A DNA stretch of 15,778 bases from an uncultured Anaerotruncus sp. (GTDB lineage: Bacteria; Bacillota; Clostridia; Oscillospirales; Ruminococcaceae): the NCBI GenBank assembly GCA_910586875.1, contig CAJUJI010000015.1, positions 13,850-29,627 on the forward strand, read 5' to 3'. The position numbers and the translations under genes are program-made. The notes beneath the pieces are model-generated. The model had not been told where the DNA came from and searched no databases. It saw nothing but the letters and a program-made list of their open reading frames with translations. Below are positions 13,746 to 15,778 of the stretch, piece after piece. How positions within the stretch are numbered: the stretch's first letter is position 1; each line of letters starts with the position of its first letter.

Positions 13746-13913
13746 TTACGGAGTGCAATTTGCGTCGCAGCTCTGGTCCCAGCGCCGGAGTGTGACCGTC
13801 TCTCCGTCGCATTCAACCTCTAAATACTCGCCGTCTTCCCACCCGCAAGCCTGCCGCATTTCCCGCGGTATGTAGAGCTTCCCGTCTGTATCCATCTGCT
13901 TTAATCTCGTCAT
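13746..13913 (-). CDS. AbrB/SpoVT-like DNA-binding protein
   Basis: A 55-aa protein with a SpoVT-AbrB swapped-hairpin fold: 'KQMDTDGKLYIPREMRQACGWEDGEYLEVECDGETVTLRR'. The 'GKLYIPREMR' followed by 'G-E/D-x-L-E-V' is the family signature. Dimers bind DNA as transition-state-type regulators or as antitoxins; no toxin partner is adjacent, so a phage transcription regulator is likelier. The ATG at 13913 has AGGAGG; the frame is open much further upstream but only as a shadow of the neighbouring genes. A Cys-rich C-terminal 'CDANC' is unusual for the family. Confidence 0.8.
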   Translation of the reverse strand: MTRLKQMDTDGKLYIPREMRQACGWEDGEYLEVECDGETVTLRRWDQSCDANCTP

Positions 13914-13924
13914 GTAAAATCCTC

Positions 13925-14119
13925 CTATCCTTTTCGCTTCTTCAGATACCACAACCGAAACTGCTTTATATGGTCGCGGCAAGCTGCATTGGTTTGCCTT
14001 TCTTTCTCCTGCTGTGCCCGCAGTGCGGCGGTTGCTGCCAGCCAGAGCGCTTCCTTCGCACAATGCCCATGGCAGCCCATCCGCCGTTCTGCGCAGCCCC
14101 GACACGGCCGCTGTATCAT
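13925..14119 (-). CDS. Cys-rich mini-protein, probable zinc finger
   Basis: A 64-aa protein with 'CRGCAERRMGCHGHC' (Cys6, Cys9, Cys16, Cys20, plus His17/His19), followed by a basic amphipathic helix 'LAATAALRAQQEKERQTNAACRDHIKQF' and 'KKRKG'. This Cys-x2-Cys-x6-Cys-x3-Cys layout recurs in small early proteins of Firmicutes phages. Its ATG overlaps the stop of the preceding gene as ATGA and lacks a clear Shine-Dalgarno, so translational coupling is likely. Function unknown. Confidence 0.65.
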   Translation of the reverse strand: MIQRPCRGCAERRMGCHGHCAKEALWLAATAALRAQQEKERQTNAACRDHIKQFRLWYLKKRKG

Positions 14120-14373
14120 CTGTATAAATCCTCCGCCAATTCTGGATTCAGCCGCAACGTTTGCAAAATCAGAATCAAATCTTCATGCGACAAGCCTTTC
14201 TCTGCAATCAAATCAATGAGCTGTGCCTGAAGCTTTGCCGAGTCTTGAAAGAGAAAGCGGCGGAATATCGGTTCCTGCTGGGATTCCTCTCTGTTCTCAA
14301 CCGCTGCAATAAGTTCTTTTCTCTGCTTTTTTCCTAAAAAACTGTGAAGGTAAGCTTTCAAACTATCTTCCAT
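14116..14373 (-). CDS. Hypothetical phage protein (85 aa)
   Basis: An 85-aa helical protein not recognised: 'MEDSLKAYLHSFLGKKQRKELIAAVENREES' then 'FRRFLFQDSAKLQAQLIDLIAEKGLSHEDLILILQTLRLNPELAEDL'. No membrane segment or cysteine pattern. The ATG at 14373 has AAAGGG upstream and lies 4 bases behind the preceding stop. The open frame continues upstream through that gene, but only as a shadow. Part of the compact early operon between the Cro-like gene and SSB. Confidence 0.65.
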   Translation of the reverse strand: MEDSLKAYLHSFLGKKQRKELIAAVENREESQQEPIFRRFLFQDSAKLQAQLIDLIAEKGLSHEDLILILQTLRLNPELAEDLYR

Positions 14374-14377
14374 TTTT

Positions 14378-14680
14378 CTACACCCTTTCGATTTTGAATA
14401 GCCAGTCTTTTTCATCCTCAGTACACACCCCGAAGTATTCGTCTGTGCGAGTAAAATAATACGAAATCCCATAAACATGTTGGAGCGCTGCTTGACAACC
14501 ACTCCAATGTGCACTGCAACGCTCTAATCCAAATCTTGCGCTCAGATACAGCTTATTCTCCCACTTTGCACTTGAATGGAATAGCGTATATCGTGTAAGT
14601 AGGTCATCCCAACGCTCAATATTTTCCTTCAGCATACACCCAAAATCTGTTTGCAAAAACGCCTCTTTATCAAGCTCCAA
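14378..14680 (-). CDS. Hypothetical phage protein (100 aa, TTG start)
   Basis: A 100-aa soluble protein not recognised, rich in aromatic residues: 'CMLKENIERWDDLLTRYTLFHSSAKWENKLYLSARFGLERC' and 'GISYYFTRTDEYFGVCTEDEKDWLFKIERV'. The start is TTG, chosen because GGAGGTGA lies 5 to 7 bases upstream and no better ATG follows; the internal ATG at codon 16 has no Shine-Dalgarno sequence. The C-terminal part reads like a small alpha/beta domain. Tight spacing to both neighbours shows it is one operon with them. Confidence 0.65.
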   Translation of the reverse strand: MELDKEAFLQTDFGCMLKENIERWDDLLTRYTLFHSSAKWENKLYLSARFGLERCSAHWSGCQAALQHVYGISYYFTRTDEYFGVCTEDEKDWLFKIERV

Positions 14681-14696
14681 TTTATCACCTCCATAT

Positions 14697-14921
14697 CTAA
14701 ACCATGTCCTCTTTTGGAAAATAGTCTGGAATCTGTGTTAGTGGAATTTGGAATAGCTCACAAATCCGGTAAACATCCTGAATAGAAAAAGACTGCTTGC
14801 CTGCAAGGCGTGCGTTAAAATAGGTTGCCGACTTTCCCAGCGCCTTTGCCATGTCCTCATGCGTATAATCGTTTTGGTACAGCAGCCCCTTTAACGCTTT
14901 AAATTTTGCACGCCTTATCAT
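14697..14921 (-). CDS. Cro-like HTH regulator (DUF739-like)
   Basis: A 74-aa protein with 'KALKGLLYQNDYTHEDMAKALGKSATYFNARLAGKQSFSIQDVYRICELFQIPLTQIPDYF'. The helix-turn-helix 'THEDMAKALGKSATYFNARLAGKQSFS' and the closing 'I-P-x-x-x-I-x-x-Y-F' are typical of small phage Cro-type regulators. AAAGGAGG precedes the ATG at 14921. The frame is open further upstream but overlaps the BRO gene. It directly follows the BRO-N gene, so antirepressor and Cro-like protein probably form the first two cistrons of the rightmost leftward operon. Confidence 0.8.
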   Translation of the reverse strand: MIRRAKFKALKGLLYQNDYTHEDMAKALGKSATYFNARLAGKQSFSIQDVYRICELFQIPLTQIPDYFPKEDMV

Positions 14922-14934
14922 GTAGATACCTCCT

Positions 14935-15468
14935 TTAGCGCCCGGAATCGGCTGGCAAATTGATACTGAATTGATAACAAACATGCTGTACCATCCTGAA
15001 AACATCATGTGGAGACTGCTTGCAGCCTATCATAGTTGCCCGCAGCACCTTCAGCAACTGCACCACATCATGAAGCGAAGCGTCTCCGTAGCGGCGGCTA
15101 GCCAAAAGCTTGTCAACCTGATACATACGCATCTCTGAAAGCTGATAGCCACCGATTTTGCGGATGGAGGGCAGCACCTCTGACGTTACCCAATGTTTAA
15201 ACTTTTTTGCACTAAGGAGCTTGCTGGAAAGGATGAGTGAGTACAAGCCGCTTTCATTGATAATGGTCATTTCCTGTGTTCCGGAGGGAGTGTCTATTTT
15301 AGACACCCCCCTATCTTCAGAATCAACCTTCTCACGTACCGCTTTTGTTGGCTCCTTATAGCCAAGCACTGTGGCGACATCCTTACCAATGAACCAAACA
15401 GTAGCGTCCTTCATAATCATGCGAATCTTCCCGAACTCCTCGTTTTCAAAAACTTGTAAATTGTTCAT
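14935..15468 (-). CDS. BRO-N domain protein, probable phage antirepressor
   Basis: A 177-aa protein. Residues 1-108 form a BRO-N (Bro/antirepressor) domain: 'FGKIRMIMKDATVWFIGKDVATVLGYKEPTKAVREKVDSEDRG', 'MTIINESGLYSLILSSKLLSAKKFKHWVTSEVLPSIRKIGGY'. The C-terminal 65 residues are a short helical part ('VDKLLASRRYGDASLHDVVQLLKVLRATM'); no KilA-C or ANT domain is evident, so it is shorter than most phage antirepressors. The family binds DNA or repressors and promotes induction. GTGAGG lies before the ATG. It heads the minus-strand early operon and is divergent from the DUF4393-like gene. Confidence 0.85.
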   Translation of the reverse strand: MNNLQVFENEEFGKIRMIMKDATVWFIGKDVATVLGYKEPTKAVREKVDSEDRGVSKIDTPSGTQEMTIINESGLYSLILSSKLLSAKKFKHWVTSEVLPSIRKIGGYQLSEMRMYQVDKLLASRRYGDASLHDVVQLLKVLRATMIGCKQSPHDVFRMVQHVCYQFSINLPADSGR

Positions 15469-15576
15469 AATAAGGCCTCACTTCTTGGATTTTAAAATTT
15501 TTTGTGGTATTCTTTATAAAAATTATTTTGTCGGTTTAATGCTTAGTTTTTTGCAAAATTGGAAAGGATGGGTTCA

Positions 15577-15778
15577 ATGTCAACAATTGACAATGTAACA
15601 GATATTGCTAAAACTATTACAGAGCCAGTAAAAGCAGTTACTTTACCATTAGCAACATCGGTAGGACAAACATTAGTAGATATTTGGGATTTGGTATTTG
15701 GCAGTTTCAATATATTTGTAGAGAAAAAGCGTGTTAAGAACCGAAAAGATTTAGAGGATTTTAAAAAAACTATTTGTG
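15577..15778 (+). CDS. DUF4393-like protein, N-terminal fragment
   Basis: 67 codons are visible before the window ends. The N-terminus 'STIDNVTDIAKTITEPVKAVTLPLATSVGQTLVDIWDLVFGSFNIFVEKKRVKNRKDLEDFKKTI' resembles DUF4393 proteins, which begin with a 'P-x-x-x-x-G-x-x-L-x-D-I-W-x-x-V-F-G' helix pair followed by a basic 'EKKR' stretch. AAAGGA lies 8 bases ahead of the chosen ATG; an in-frame ATG three codons earlier sits too close to it. The gene is clearly more AT-rich than the phage genes and reads away from the antirepressor operon. Family function is not established; prophage immunity or defence is possible from the setting only. Confidence 0.6.
   Translation, partial: MSTIDNVTDIAKTITEPVKAVTLPLATSVGQTLVDIWDLVFGSFNIFVEKKRVKNRKDLEDFKKTIC

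Noticed and set aside
1..15778. CRISPR array, transposase or retroelement.
   Set aside because: No regularly spaced repeat series, DDE transposase, reverse transcriptase or Cas-like protein was seen on either strand.

Overview
The window looks like part of a temperate contractile-tailed (myovirus-type) prophage in a Gram-positive, fairly GC-rich anaerobe. A Clostridia/Oscillospiraceae-like gut bacterium is my best guess, inferred from strong AGGAGG-type ribosome binding sites, the small-gene repertoire and the gene families. No host gene fixes the taxon. Nearly all genes lie on the minus strand, so the region is best read from right to left.

Right part (about 15.5 to 12.3 kb) is the regulatory/early block. 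A BRO-N antirepressor-like gene is followed by a small Cro-like HTH gene, two unknown small genes, a Cys-rich mini-protein, an AbrB-type DNA-binding protein, a single-stranded-DNA-binding protein and a second small HTH gene. A plus-strand HTH gene overlaps the latter tail-to-tail. It reads away from a control region where a perfect palindrome sits inside a well-formed minus-strand promoter. At the far right edge a plus-strand DUF4393-like gene runs off the window.

Middle part (12.5 to 7.4 kb) is replication and the early-to-late switch. It holds a Cys-rich mini-protein, a DUF3102 coiled-coil protein, a 121-aa protein and an 802-aa primase-helicase. Next comes an iteron-like inverted repeat that may be an origin, then a small sigma-region-4-like late regulator. 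Immediately behind the regulator lie four helically phased GGAC boxes, a near-consensus promoter, an intrinsic terminator starting a few bases past the predicted start site, and a strongly folded ~330-nt leader. This arrangement is the most interesting part of the window.

Left part (7.4 kb to 1) is virion morphogenesis: a minor tail Z-like protein, a tail terminator-like protein, tail sheath, tail tube, a gpW-like head-tail joiner, a lambda-type portal and a prohead protease/major capsid fusion cut by the window edge. The order is unusual because tail genes precede head genes, and no terminase is present between the late regulator and the portal. A HicAB toxin-antitoxin pair with its own promoter, operator-like repeats and terminator is embedded antisense in the tail operon. 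A hairpin-rich repeat separates portal and protease/capsid. No integrase, lysis gene, tRNA, insertion sequence or CRISPR array was seen.
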